From Roseateles_B flavus (GTDB taxonomy: Bacteria > Pseudomonadota > Gammaproteobacteria > Burkholderiales > Burkholderiaceae_C): a DNA stretch of 64,000 bases. Location of the stretch: NCBI RefSeq assembly GCF_039872765.1, contig NZ_JBDPZC010000007.1, positions 248,001-312,000 on the forward strand, read 5' to 3'. A program made the position numbers and the translations under genes. Of this stretch, positions 45,674 to 54,959 are shown in pieces. The notes beneath the pieces are model-generated. The model had not been told where the DNA came from, did not search any database, and worked only from the letters and a program-made list of their open reading frames with translations. Every line of letters starts with the position of its first letter. Position 1 is the first letter of the stretch.

Positions 45674-46323
45674 GCGCTCCTTCCTCGCTGCCCCTGCGCA
45701 TCCTGCTGGTGGACGACCACCCCCTGGTCCGCGAGGGCCTGCGCTCGCGCCTGCAGACCGAGCCGGGCTACGAGGTCGTGGCCGAGGCCGGCAGTGCCGA
45801 CGAGGCCCTGATCGCGCTGAGGCAGGCCGCGCCGGACCTGGCCCTGCTGGACGTGGGCCTGCGCCAGGGCAGCGGCATCGAGCTGGCCCGCGCCCTGCTG
45901 GCCCAGACGCCTGCACTGCGGGTGCTGATGTTCAGCATGTACGACAACCCCGAGTACGTGCAGCGTGCCCTGGAGGCAGGCGCCAGCGGCTACGTGCTCA
46001 AGGACGCCTCGGTGGAGGCCCTGCTGGCCGCCATCGAGGCCGTGCGTGCTGGTGGCACCTACCTCAGCCCCGGCCTGACGCGGCGCATGTTCCGCGCCCA
46101 GGCGCCCAAGCCGGTGCTGTCCCCGCGCGAGAGCGAGATCCTCAGCGCACTGGCCCGCGGCGAGACCAGCAAGGACATCGCCCGCCGCCTGGACCTCTCC
46201 GTGCGCACCGTCGAGACCCACCGCCAGAACATCAAGCGCAAGCTGGCCCTGGACACGCCGGCCGAGCTGCTGCGCTATGCCCTGGAACACGCCCGGGGCC
46301 TCGACCCGGAGACTGGCCGCTGA
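45670..46323 (+). CDS. NarL/FixJ-family response regulator
   Basis: A 217-residue regulator. Receiver: Asp15/Asp16 (LVDDH), phospho-acceptor Asp61 (LALLDVGLRQ), Ser in MFSMYD and Lys in YVLKDAS. C-terminal LuxR-type helix-turn-helix: LSPRESEILSALARGETSKDIA, then RTVETHRQNIKRKL. It overlaps the kinase gene by four bases (ATGA). The DNA just downstream of its stop contains the inverted repeat CTAGGG-N5-CCCTAG, a plausible binding site for it in front of cstA. Confidence 0.92.
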   Translation: MSAPSSLPLRILLVDDHPLVREGLRSRLQTEPGYEVVAEAGSADEALIALRQAAPDLALLDVGLRQGSGIELARALLAQTPALRVLMFSMYDNPEYVQRALEAGASGYVLKDASVEALLAAIEAVRAGGTYLSPGLTRRMFRAQAPKPVLSPRESEILSALARGETSKDIARRLDLSVRTVETHRQNIKRKLALDTPAELLRYALEHARGLDPETGR

Positions 46324-46341
46324 CACCTGGGTGACAGCCGC

Positions 46342-46358
46342 CTAGGGTTGGTCCCTAG
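46342..46358. promoter_or_regulatory. Inverted repeat in the cstA promoter region
   Basis: CTAGGG-TTGGT-CCCTAG has perfect six-base arms around five bases, about 140 bases before the cstA ATG and 19 after the regulator stop. It is a candidate target of the adjacent NarL-family regulator. Confidence 0.5.
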
Positions 46359-46497
46359 TCATCCCTACGGAGTGCGCCTCGCGGGCCGAACGGATGTGCC
46401 GCGGGCGCGCGGTCTTCACACTGCAGTCTCCCAAGAACCGGATGCCGTCACGCTGCCGCCAGAAGCAGGGCCGGGGTCCATTGCAGGAGACAAAACC

Positions 46498-48576
46498 ATG
46501 TCCAGTCTTCGTCGCCACCTCGCCTGGGCGGGCGTGGCCGTGCTCGGTGCCGCGGCGCTCGCCGTGGTCGCCCTGTCCCGCGGCGAGGCCATCAGCGCCC
46601 TGTGGGTGGTGGTGGCCGCGATCTGCGTCTACCTGATCGGCTACCGCTACTACAGCCTCTTCATCGCCAACACGGTGCTGGGCCTGGACGGCCAGCGCCA
46701 GACCCCCGCCTGGAAGTACAACGACGGGCTGGACTATGTGCCCACGCACAAGAACGTGCTCTACGGCCACCATTTCGCCGCCATCGCGGGCGCCGGCCCT
46801 CTGGTCGGGCCGGTGCTGGCCGCGCAGATGGGTTACCTGCCGGGCCTGCTGTGGATCCTGGCCGGTGTGGTCTTCGCCGGGGCGGTGCAGGACTTCATCG
46901 TGCTCTTCATCTCCACCCGCCGCGACGGCCGCTCCCTGGGCGAGCTGGTCAAGCAGGAGATGGGCACGGTGCCGGGCCTGATCGCGCTCTTCGGCGCCTT
47001 CATGATCATGATCATCATCCTGGCCGTGCTGGCCCTGATCGTGGTGAAGGCCCTGGCCGAATCGCCCTGGGGCACCTTCACCGTGGCGGCCACCATCCCG
47101 GTGGCCCTGTTCATGGGCGTCTACCTGCGCTATCTGCGCCCGGGGCGCATCGGCGAGGTCTCGCTGATCGGCTTCGTGCTGCTGATGGCCTCCATCATCG
47201 GCGGGCAGTGGGTGCATGAGAGCCCCACGCTGGCCCCGCTGTTCACGCATGACGGCAAGACCCTGACCTGGCTGCTGATCGGCTACGGTTTCGTGGCCGC
47301 GTCCATCCCGGTGTGGCTGCTGCTGGCGCCGCGGGACTATCTGTCGACCTTCCTGAAGATCGGCACCATCGTCGCGCTGGCCGTGGGCATCGTCTTCGTG
47401 GCGCCCACGCTGCAGATGCCGGCCATGACCCAGTTCGCCACGGGCAACGGCCCGGTGTGGGCGGGCGATCTCTTTCCCTTCCTCTTCATCACCATCGCCT
47501 GCGGTGCCGTCTCGGGCTTCCATGCGCTGATCTCCTCGGGCACCACGCCCAAGATGCTGGAGAACGAGACCCACGCCCGCTTCATCGGCTACGGCGGCAT
47601 GCTGGCCGAGAGCTTCGTGGCGGTGATGGCCCTCGTGGCGGCCTCGTGCATCGAGCCGGGCGTCTACTTCGCGATGAACAGCCCGGCGGCGCTGGTCGGC
47701 AAGACGCCCGAGGCCGTGGCGGCCACCATTTCCACGTGGGGCTTCGTGGTCACGCCCGAGATGCTGGTGCAGACGGCCAAGGACGTGGGCGAGAACACCA
47801 TCCTCGCCCGCGCCGGCGGCGCGCCCACGCTGGCCGTGGGCATGGCTCACATCCTGCACCAGGTGGTGGGCGGCAAGGCCATGATGGCCTTCTGGTACCA
47901 CTTCGCCATCCTCTTCGAGGCGCTGTTCATCCTGACCGCCGTGGACGCCGGCACCCGCGCCGGCCGCTTCATGCTGCAGGACCTGCTGGGCAGCTTCGTG
48001 CCCTCGCTCAAGCGCACCGACTCCCTGGTGGCCAATCTGCTGGCCACGGGGCTGTGCGTGGCGGCCTGGGGCTACTTCCTCTACCAGGGCGTGGTGGATC
48101 CGCTGGGCGGCATCAACACCCTGTGGCCGCTGTTCGGCATCGCCAACCAGATGCTGGCCGCCGTGGCGCTGATGTTGGGCACCGTGGTCCTGTTCAAGAT
48201 GAAGAAGGACCGCTACGCCTGGGTCACCATCGTCCCCTCGTTCTGGCTGCTGGCCTGCACGCTGACGGCGGGCTGGCTGAAGATCTTCTCGGACGACGTG
48301 CGCGTGGGCTTCCTGGCCCATGCCCGCAAGTACGCCGACGCCGTGGCCGCCGGCCAGGTGCTGGCCCCGGCCAAGAGCCTGGAGGCCATGCAGCGGGTGA
48401 TCTTCAACGACCGCCTGGACGCCGCCCTGTGCGCGCTTTTCATGGGCGTGGTGCTGAGCGTGCTCGTCTACAGCATCAAGTCCGTGCTGGCTGCGCGTGC
48501 CAGCCGCCAGCCCAGCACCCAGGAGGCGCCGCGCGTGCCCCTGAATCCGGCCGCCGTGGCGTCCAGCCATGCTTGA
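46498..48576 (+). CDS. cstA: Carbon starvation protein CstA-family transporter
   Basis: A 692-residue membrane protein with about 16-18 helices. LGLDGQRQTPAWKYNDGLDYVPT and KNVLYGHHFAAIAGAGPLVGPVLAAQMGYLP are the CstA hallmark near the start, with SGFHALISSGTTPKMLENE and NQMLAAVALMLGT further on. E. coli members CstA and BtsT (YjiY) take up peptides or pyruvate with protons. Here it lies behind a Cache kinase and NarL-type regulator, so induction by an external carboxylate is likely. CAGGAGAC precedes the ATG. The YbdD-like gene overlaps its end by eight bases. Confidence 0.92.
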   Translation: MSSLRRHLAWAGVAVLGAAALAVVALSRGEAISALWVVVAAICVYLIGYRYYSLFIANTVLGLDGQRQTPAWKYNDGLDYVPTHKNVLYGHHFAAIAGAGPLVGPVLAAQMGYLPGLLWILAGVVFAGAVQDFIVLFISTRRDGRSLGELVKQEMGTVPGLIALFGAFMIMIIILAVLALIVVKALAESPWGTFTVAATIPVALFMGVYLRYLRPGRIGEVSLIGFVLLMASIIGGQWVHESPTLAPLFTHDGKTLTWLLIGYGFVAASIPVWLLLAPRDYLSTFLKIGTIVALAVGIVFVAPTLQMPAMTQFATGNGPVWAGDLFPFLFITIACGAVSGFHALISSGTTPKMLENETHARFIGYGGMLAESFVAVMALVAASCIEPGVYFAMNSPAALVGKTPEAVAATISTWGFVVTPEMLVQTAKDVGENTILARAGGAPTLAVGMAHILHQVVGGKAMMAFWYHFAILFEALFILTAVDAGTRAGRFMLQDLLGSFVPSLKRTDSLVANLLATGLCVAAWGYFLYQGVVDPLGGINTLWPLFGIANQMLAAVALMLGTVVLFKMKKDRYAWVTIVPSFWLLACTLTAGWLKIFSDDVRVGFLAHARKYADAVAAGQVLAPAKSLEAMQRVIFNDRLDAALCALFMGVVLSVLVYSIKSVLAARASRQPSTQEAPRVPLNPAAVASSHA

Positions 48577-48775
48577 GCAGGGTCTGCGCGAACTGGGCCA
48601 GGCCGGCCGCACGCTGGCGCAGAGCCTGCGCCTGATGGTGGGCCTGCCGGACTACGGCAGCTACGTGGCTCATCTGCAGCGCGTGCATCCGGAGCGCGAG
48701 CCCATGAGCTACGAGGACTTCTTCCGCGAGCGGCAGGCCGCGCGCTATGGCGGCAAGCTGGGGCGCTGCTGCTGA
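48569..48775 (+). CDS. YbdD/YjiX-family small protein (DUF466)
   Basis: A 68-residue soluble protein with the DUF466 pattern LRLMVGLPDYGSYVAHLQRVHPEREPM, then DFFRERQAARYGG. It overlaps cstA by eight bases, the same arrangement as cstA-ybdD and btsT-yjiX in E. coli. Its partner role with the transporter is not established. The end CGKL/GRCC type (here GGKLGRCC) is common in the family. Confidence 0.92.
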   Translation: MLEQGLRELGQAGRTLAQSLRLMVGLPDYGSYVAHLQRVHPEREPMSYEDFFRERQAARYGGKLGRCC

Positions 48776-48802
48776 GCGCACCGGCACTCGTCGCCCCATG
48801 AA

Positions 48803-48828
48803 AAACGCCCCGTCTCGACGGGGCGTTT
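48803..48828. terminator. Bidirectional Rho-independent terminator
   Basis: AAACGCCCCGT and ACGGGGCGTTT form a perfect 11-pair hairpin with loop CTCG, flanked by A on the left and T on the right. It can end both the cstA block (plus) and ileS (minus, stop 20 bases away). Confidence 0.9.
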
Positions 48829-48848
48829 GCTCAGGTGGCGAGCGCTGA

Positions 48849-51731
48849 TCAGGCGATGTGTCGCAGCTCGCCGCTGCCATGCAGATTGCTGTGGCAACGG
48901 CCGCACAGGCCCGGGTGCTCGGCGACGCTGCCCACGTCCGCGCGGTAGTGCCAGCAGCGCTCGCACTTGGTGTGGGCCGTGGGCGTGACAGTGACGCTCA
49001 GCTCGGCCGCGGCCTCGACGCGGGCCGCCGAGGTGATCAGTACGAACTTGAGGTCTTCGCCCAGGGACTGCAGCAGGGTCAGGTCTTGCTCGGCCGCGCC
49101 GATCACGACCTCGGCCTGCAGCGAGGCGCCCACCAGGCCCTGGCCGCGCACGTCCTCGATGGCCTTGTTGGCCAGCTCGCGGATCTCGCGCACGCGGCTC
49201 CACTTGGCCAGCAGGGCTTGTTGCGCGACATTCCATTCAACGTGTGACCGAATCGTGTCATTGGCTCCTGAAGTGAACTTCCAGAAGGTCTCGGTGAAGA
49301 TGGTCTCGCCACCGTTGAACACCTGCCAGGCTTCCTCTGCCGTGAAGCTGAGGAAGGGCGCCATCCAGCGCAGCATGGCGTTCGTGATGTGCCACAGCGC
49401 GGTCTGGGCGGAGCGGCGGGCCAGGCTCTTCGGGGCCGTCGTGTAGAGGCGGTCCTTCAGCACGTCGAGGTAGAAGCCGCCCAGGTCTTCCGAGCAGTAG
49501 ACCTGCAGCTTGGCCACGACCGGGTGGAACTCATAGCGCTCGAAGTGGGCCAGCACCTCGGCCTGGAACTCGGCGGCGCGGGCCAGGGCGTAGCGGTCCA
49601 CCTCCAGCAGCTGGTCCAGGGGCAGGGCTTCGGTCGCGGCGTCGAAGTCCGAGACATTGGCCAGCAGGAAGCGCAGGGTGTTGCGGATGCGGCGGTAGCT
49701 GTCGACCACGCGGGCGAGGATCTTCTCGTCCAGGCCCAGGTCGCCGGAGTAGTCGGTCGCGGCGGTCCACAGGCGCAGGATCTCGGCGCCCATCTTGTCG
49801 GACACGGCCTGCGGCGCGACCACATTGCCCACTGACTTGCTCATCTTGCGGCCCTGGCCGTCCACCACGAAGCCGTGGGTCAGCAGGCCCTTGTAAGGCG
49901 CACGGCCGTACAGCGCCGAGGCGATCAGCAGGGAGCTGTGGAACCAGCCGCGGTGCTGGTCATGGCCTTCCAGATACAGGTCGGCCTCGGGGCCTTCGGC
50001 ATGCGCGGCGCCGGCGTGGCTGCCCTTGAGCACGTGCTGGAAGGTGGAGCCGGAGTCGAACCAGACGTCCAGGATGTCCTGGCCCTTGGTGTAGACCTCG
50101 GCCTCGGCGCCCAGCCACTCGGCCGGGTCCAGCTTGGCCCAGGCCTCGATGCCGCCCTGCTCGACCAGCTGCGCGGCACGCTCGATGAACTCCAGCGTGC
50201 GCGGATGCGCCTCGCCCGTGTCCTTGTGCAGGAAGATGGGCAGGGGCACGCCCCAGCTGCGCTGGCGCGAGATGCACCAGTCGGGCCGGTTGGCGATCAT
50301 GTCGCGCAGGCGGGCCCGGCCGTTCTCGGGGTAGAAGCTCGTGGCGTCGATGGCGGCGAGCGCGGTCTGGCGCAGGGTCTGGGCCGGGGCTTCGCTGGCG
50401 AAAAGGCCGCTGCCCTCGTCCATGCGCACGAACCACTGGGCGGCCGCACGGTAGATCACCGGCGTCTTGTGGCGCCAGCAGTGCGGGTAGCTGTGGGTGA
50501 TCTTGGACTGGGCCATCAGGCGGCCGGCATGGGCCAGGGCCTCGGTGATGACGGGGTTGGCCTTCCAGATGTGCTGGCCGCCGAACAGGGGCAGGGCGGC
50601 TTCATAGGCGCCGTTGCCCTGCACCGGGTTCTTGATGTCGGTGAAGGCCATGCCGTGGGAGACACAGCTCTGGAAGTCGTCCAGGCCGTAGGCGGGCGCC
50701 GAGTGCACGACGCCGGTGCCGTCTTCCGCCGTGGCGTAGTCAGCCAGATAGACGGGGCTCTCGCGGTCGAAGCCGGGGTCCACATGGGCCAGCGGGTGCT
50801 TGAACTTCAGCAGCTCGAGCGCGCGGCCCTGGGTGACGGCGACCTGCTCGCCCTCCAGCTGCCAGCGCGCCAGGCACTTCTCGACCAGGGCCTCGGCCAC
50901 CACGAAGTAGCCGCGCGCGGTCTTGACCAGGGCGTAGGGCAGCTCGGGATTGAGGTTCAGGGCCTGGTTGGCGGGGATGGTCCAGGGCGTGGTGGTCCAG
51001 ATCACCGTGAAGGCGTCCTGGTCCAGGGCGGGCAGGCCGAAGGCGGCGGCCAGCTTCTCAGGCTCGGCGCACAGGAAGGCGACGTCGACGGCGGGGGACT
51101 GCTTGTCGGCGTACTCGATCTCGAACTCGGCCAGCGAGGAACCGCAGTCGAAGCACCAGTAGACGGGCTTGAGGCCGCGGTAGACGAAGCCGCGCTCGAA
51201 CAGGCGCTTGAGCACGCGGATCTCGCCGGCCTCGTTGGCGTAGTCCATGGTGCGGTAGGGCTTGTCCCATTCGCCGAGGATGCCCAGGCGTTTGAAGTCG
51301 GCGCGCTGGCCGTCGATCTGCTCGGTGGCGTAGGCGCGGCTCTTGGCCTGGACCTCGTCACGTGGCAGGCCGCGGCCGAAGGTCTTCTCGATCTGGTTCT
51401 CGATGGGCAGGCCGTGGCAGTCCCAGCCAGGGATGTAGGCCGCGTCGAAGCCGGCCAGCTGGCGGGCCTTGACGATCATGTCCTTGAGGATCTTGTTGGC
51501 GGCGTGGCCGATGTGGATCTGGCCATTCGCATAGGGCGGGCCATCATGCAGCACGAACTTGGGTGCGCCGCAGCGGGCGTCGCGCAGCTTCTTGTAGATG
51601 CCTTGCTCTTCCCAGCTCTTGACCCAGCCCGGTTCGCGCTTGGGCAGGTCACCGCGCATGGGGAAGGGGGTGTCGGGCAGGTTCAGCGTGGCACGGTAGT
51701 CGGGTGCGGCGGGCTTGGTGGCGTCAGTCAT
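48849..51731 (-). CDS. ileS: Isoleucyl-tRNA synthetase
   Basis: ATG 51731 gives 960 residues, the normal length. The class I signatures are PYANGQIHIGHAANKI with HIGH at 73-76, and GRKMSKSVGN in the second half. Editing-domain motif WTTTPWTIPAN is present. The C-terminal zinc finger has CERCWHY and GLCGRCHSN. The enzyme charges tRNA(Ile) and edits valine. The 14-mer GCAAGACCTGACCC occurs in the coding strand (49076-49089) as part of EQDLTLLQSLG in the variable C-terminal region. ribF lies 106 bases upstream on the same strand. Confidence 0.97.
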   Translation of the reverse strand: MTDATKPAAPDYRATLNLPDTPFPMRGDLPKREPGWVKSWEEQGIYKKLRDARCGAPKFVLHDGPPYANGQIHIGHAANKILKDMIVKARQLAGFDAAYIPGWDCHGLPIENQIEKTFGRGLPRDEVQAKSRAYATEQIDGQRADFKRLGILGEWDKPYRTMDYANEAGEIRVLKRLFERGFVYRGLKPVYWCFDCGSSLAEFEIEYADKQSPAVDVAFLCAEPEKLAAAFGLPALDQDAFTVIWTTTPWTIPANQALNLNPELPYALVKTARGYFVVAEALVEKCLARWQLEGEQVAVTQGRALELLKFKHPLAHVDPGFDRESPVYLADYATAEDGTGVVHSAPAYGLDDFQSCVSHGMAFTDIKNPVQGNGAYEAALPLFGGQHIWKANPVITEALAHAGRLMAQSKITHSYPHCWRHKTPVIYRAAAQWFVRMDEGSGLFASEAPAQTLRQTALAAIDATSFYPENGRARLRDMIANRPDWCISRQRSWGVPLPIFLHKDTGEAHPRTLEFIERAAQLVEQGGIEAWAKLDPAEWLGAEAEVYTKGQDILDVWFDSGSTFQHVLKGSHAGAAHAEGPEADLYLEGHDQHRGWFHSSLLIASALYGRAPYKGLLTHGFVVDGQGRKMSKSVGNVVAPQAVSDKMGAEILRLWTAATDYSGDLGLDEKILARVVDSYRRIRNTLRFLLANVSDFDAATEALPLDQLLEVDRYALARAAEFQAEVLAHFERYEFHPVVAKLQVYCSEDLGGFYLDVLKDRLYTTAPKSLARRSAQTALWHITNAMLRWMAPFLSFTAEEAWQVFNGGETIFTETFWKFTSGANDTIRSHVEWNVAQQALLAKWSRVREIRELANKAIEDVRGQGLVGASLQAEVVIGAAEQDLTLLQSLGEDLKFVLITSAARVEAAAELSVTVTPTAHTKCERCWHYRADVGSVAEHPGLCGRCHSNLHGSGELRHIA

Positions 51732-51837
51732 GGCAGCAATCAGGCAGGGCCGCTGGCGGCAGGCCAGTCGGCGGGCAGGGGGAGCACCGGGGCGGCGCAG
51801 GGGCGTCAGGGCAGCAAGCCCCGAGGGCGGGCCCGCA

Positions 51838-52869
51838 TCAAATTCGATCGCGGGTGGTCTGGCGGCGCATCGAGGCGTGGGTGGCCAGGAAGGCGCGTGC
51901 CTGCTCGACATCGCGGGCGATGGCCTGGGTCAGGGCGTCCAGCCCGTCGAAACGGGCTTCGTCACGCAGTTTGTGCAGCAGTTCCACGCGGACGAGTTTA
52001 CCGTAGGCCCCGTTGCGGCCCAGCGTCGCGGGCCAGTCCAGGCAGTGGACCTCCAGCAGCACGCGCCCGGCGTCCTCCACCGTGGGGCGCACACCCAGGC
52101 TGGCCACGCCGTCCAGGGGTGCTTGCGCCAGGCCATGGGTGCGCACGGCGTAGATGCCCATGGCAGCCGGCTTGGCATGCGAGAAGCGCAGGTTCAAGGT
52201 GCGGAAGCCGTCGGCCGCACCGGCCGACGATTCGCCCAGCTGCCGGCCCAGCTTCTGGCCGTGGATCACATGGCCGGAGATGGCATAGGGCCGGCCCAGC
52301 AGGCGCTCGGCGTCCTCCATGCGGCCCTCGGCCAGGGCCTCGCGCACGGCCGAGCTGCTGACGCGCAGTCCGTGCACCTCGTAGCTCATCATGCGAGCCA
52401 CGTCGAAGCCCAGGCGCTGGCCGGCGGCATCCAGCGTGGCGTAGTCCCCCTGGCGCTTGGCGCCGAAGCGGAAGTCGTCGCCCACCAGCACGTAGCGGGC
52501 GCCCAGGCCCTGCACCAGCACCTGCTGGATGAAGTCCTGCGCGGGCAGCGAGGCCAGGCGCTCGTCGAAGCGCAGCACCACGACCTGGTCGATGCCGCAG
52601 CGTTCCAGCTCCTGGAGCTTGTCGCGCAGGGTGGCGACGCGGGTGGGGGCCAGCTCCGGCTTGCCCAGCTTGCGGGCGAAGAAGTCCCTCGGATGGGGCT
52701 CGAAGTTCAGCACGCAGGACGGCAGGCCGCGGTGCTGGGCCTCCGAGCGCAGGAGGGCCAGCATGGCCTGGTGGCCGCGATGGACGCCGTCGAAGTTGCC
52801 GATGGTGAGGGCACAGGCCGGGGCGATGCCCGGGTGATGGAAGCCGCGGAATACCTGCATGGAGGGCAT
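51838..52869 (-). CDS. ribF: Bifunctional riboflavin kinase/FAD synthetase
   Basis: A 343-residue protein with an N-terminal nucleotidyltransferase domain (TIGNFDGVHRGHQAML at 22-37, the HxGH-like motif; VGDDFRFGAKRQGD) that makes FAD from FMN. The C-terminal flavokinase domain (GRPYAISGHVIHGQKLGR, then ASLGVRPTVEDAG) makes FMN from riboflavin. Family length and order are normal. ATG 52860 (MQVFRG) is an equally good start. It precedes ileS on the minus strand, the usual betaproteobacterial order. Confidence 0.95.
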   Translation of the reverse strand: MPSMQVFRGFHHPGIAPACALTIGNFDGVHRGHQAMLALLRSEAQHRGLPSCVLNFEPHPRDFFARKLGKPELAPTRVATLRDKLQELERCGIDQVVVLRFDERLASLPAQDFIQQVLVQGLGARYVLVGDDFRFGAKRQGDYATLDAAGQRLGFDVARMMSYEVHGLRVSSSAVREALAEGRMEDAERLLGRPYAISGHVIHGQKLGRQLGESSAGAADGFRTLNLRFSHAKPAAMGIYAVRTHGLAQAPLDGVASLGVRPTVEDAGRVLLEVHCLDWPATLGRNGAYGKLVRVELLHKLRDEARFDGLDALTQAIARDVEQARAFLATHASMRRQTTRDRI

Positions 52870-52920
52870 TATCCGTGCCCGGCTGCCCGTTCAGACGGGC
52901 GAGGGCGGCCGAGCGTGCAC

Positions 52921-54738
52921 TCAGGCCGGCACTTCGTCCTCCAGCCGCATCGCGCTCGTCGGTCCGGCCTGGCCCACATGGCGCACCACCAGCTCCAGCA
53001 GGTGCTGCATGTCGAAGGGCTTCTGCAGATGGTCGTCCATGCCGGCAGCCTCGCACTGCGCCCGGTCCTGCGGGGAGGTGCTGGCGGTCAGGGCGACGAT
53101 GGGTGTGCGCGGACGGCCCATGCGCCGTTCCTCGGCGCGCCAGGCGGCCGTGGCCTCGAAGCCGTCGAGCTCGGGCATCAGGCAGTCCATCAGCACCAGC
53201 TCGAAGGGCCCCTGCCGGAGCAGCTCCAGGGCCTGGCGGCCGTTCTCGGCCTGCACGACTTCCACGCCGCAGTGATCCAGCATGGAGGCCGCCACCAGCA
53301 GGTTCACCGGGTTGTCGTCGACCAGCAGCACCCGGCCCTGCAGGGCCGGCAGCAGGGGATCGCGGGCCGCCCGCTGCGCTGCGGCGGGGGTGTCGCAGGG
53401 CTGGAGAGGCAGGGTCAGCTCGAACATCGAACCCAGGCCGCGCCGCGAGCTGGCGCGCAGATCGCCGCCCATGGCGTGGGCGAGCTCGCGGGAGATGGTC
53501 AGGCCCAGGCCCGTGCTGTCGCGGCGCTGGCGCAGCTTGCCACCGAGCTGCTCGAAAGGGGCGAAGATGCGCTCCAGCTGGTCGGCCTCGATGCCTTCGC
53601 CGGTGTCCCGCACGGCAAAGCGCAGCAGGGTGCCGCTGCGCATGTCCTGCACCATGGCCACGCCCACGTCCACCGAACCCTGCTCGGTGAACTTGATGGC
53701 ATTGCCGACCAGGTTGTGCAGCACCTGCTTGATGCGCGAGGCATCGGCCAGCACATGGCTGGGCAGGCCTTCGGCGAGGCGGACGTTGAGCTGCAGGCCC
53801 TTTTCGCGGGCAGGGGTGGCGAGCAGGCGGCAGACTTCGTGGACCGCCTCGGCCAGGTCCATGGCAGCGGGCTCGATGACCAGCTTGCCGGACTCGATGC
53901 GGGCCAGGTCCAGGATGTCATTGACCAGGTTGAGCAGGTGGCGGCCGGAGCTGTGCACCACGCCGAGCTGCTCGCGCTGGCGCTCGTCCAGGTTCGAGCG
54001 CTCCAGCAGCTGCGTCATGCCCAGGATGCCATTGAGCGGCGTGCGGATCTCGTGGCTCATCACCGCCACGAAACGGCTCTTGCTGGTACTGGACTGCTGA
54101 GCGGACTGCAGCGCCTGCTGGCGTTCCTCGGCGAGCTTGGCGTGCTCGAAGCGCAGGCGCAGCAGCTCCAGGCGACGGGCCTGGACGCGCAGCGACTCCG
54201 TCCAGGCGACGGACAGAAAGATCAGCAGGCCGACGGCCGACAGCCAGCCTTCGCGCGTGTCCAGCAGGCCGTTGTAGAGCAGCGCAGGCGTGAAGACGAT
54301 GCCGGAGAACAGGGCATTGGCGCGGAACTCGGCGCCCATGGCGAACAGGGAGACCGCGGCCAGGCCGATCATGGAGGCCAGCACCAGGCCGTCAAGACCT
54401 GGCACCTCGGGCGTGTGGAAGCACCAGCCCATGGCGCTCCAGCTGAGCGCATCCAGCGCCAGCAGGGTGAAGTAGCGCTGGCGCCAGGCGCGCAGGCTGC
54501 CGAGCTCCCGCTGCGCCTGGCGGAAGCTGCGGGCGTCCAGCGTGCGCAGCAGCGTCACGCACAGGCGCGCGCACAACCAGCCCAGCAGCAGGGCGGCGGG
54601 CAGGTGGCCCCACAGCAGGAGGACCGGGCAGAAGCTGAAGGCGGCCCCGATGAGATTGGGCCGCAGGCTCAGCTCGTAGAGCGAGCTGAGTCGTTCGCGC
54701 TCGATTTGCGCTGCAATGTCCTGATCCAAGGACGGCAT
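52921..54738 (-). CDS. Membrane hybrid sensor histidine kinase with receiver domain
   Basis: About 605 residues from ATG 54738. The N-terminal 180 residues form a membrane sensor of about six short helices (NLIGAAFSFCPVLLLWGHL, YFTLLALDALSWSAMGW, GLAAVSLFAMGAEF, LSAVGLLIFLSVAW), then a coiled coil, HisKA with VMSHEIRTPLNGILGM, an ATPase domain (NLVGNAIKFTEQG, DTGEGIE, STGLGLTIS) and a C-terminal receiver with VDDNPVN and phospho-acceptor in VLMDCLMPELDG. This resembles RpfC/BarA-like hybrids but lacks an Hpt domain. The signal and partner are unknown; no regulator gene is next to it. Confidence 0.88.
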   Translation of the reverse strand: MPSLDQDIAAQIERERLSSLYELSLRPNLIGAAFSFCPVLLLWGHLPAALLLGWLCARLCVTLLRTLDARSFRQAQRELGSLRAWRQRYFTLLALDALSWSAMGWCFHTPEVPGLDGLVLASMIGLAAVSLFAMGAEFRANALFSGIVFTPALLYNGLLDTREGWLSAVGLLIFLSVAWTESLRVQARRLELLRLRFEHAKLAEERQQALQSAQQSSTSKSRFVAVMSHEIRTPLNGILGMTQLLERSNLDERQREQLGVVHSSGRHLLNLVNDILDLARIESGKLVIEPAAMDLAEAVHEVCRLLATPAREKGLQLNVRLAEGLPSHVLADASRIKQVLHNLVGNAIKFTEQGSVDVGVAMVQDMRSGTLLRFAVRDTGEGIEADQLERIFAPFEQLGGKLRQRRDSTGLGLTISRELAHAMGGDLRASSRRGLGSMFELTLPLQPCDTPAAAQRAARDPLLPALQGRVLLVDDNPVNLLVAASMLDHCGVEVVQAENGRQALELLRQGPFELVLMDCLMPELDGFEATAAWRAEERRMGRPRTPIVALTASTSPQDRAQCEAAGMDDHLQKPFDMQHLLELVVRHVGQAGPTSAMRLEDEVPA

Positions 54739-54959
54739 CCCTCGTCTGGCCCCGGCCCGTGCCCCGGGGTGCTCTTGTAGGTGTTCATGGTCCGAGCGCA
54801 GCGTGCGTCGTGTCCGCAGCCGACCTCCTTCGACGTCAGCGCAGTGCACGCGTCATTGCGGGCAGCGATTTGTAGCCTCAACAGGCCTGAGGGCGGCTAG
54901 TGCGAACCCTCGATCTGCGGGGGGCGCGGCGCAGGCCGCGGCGGGATCAGTGACGGATC

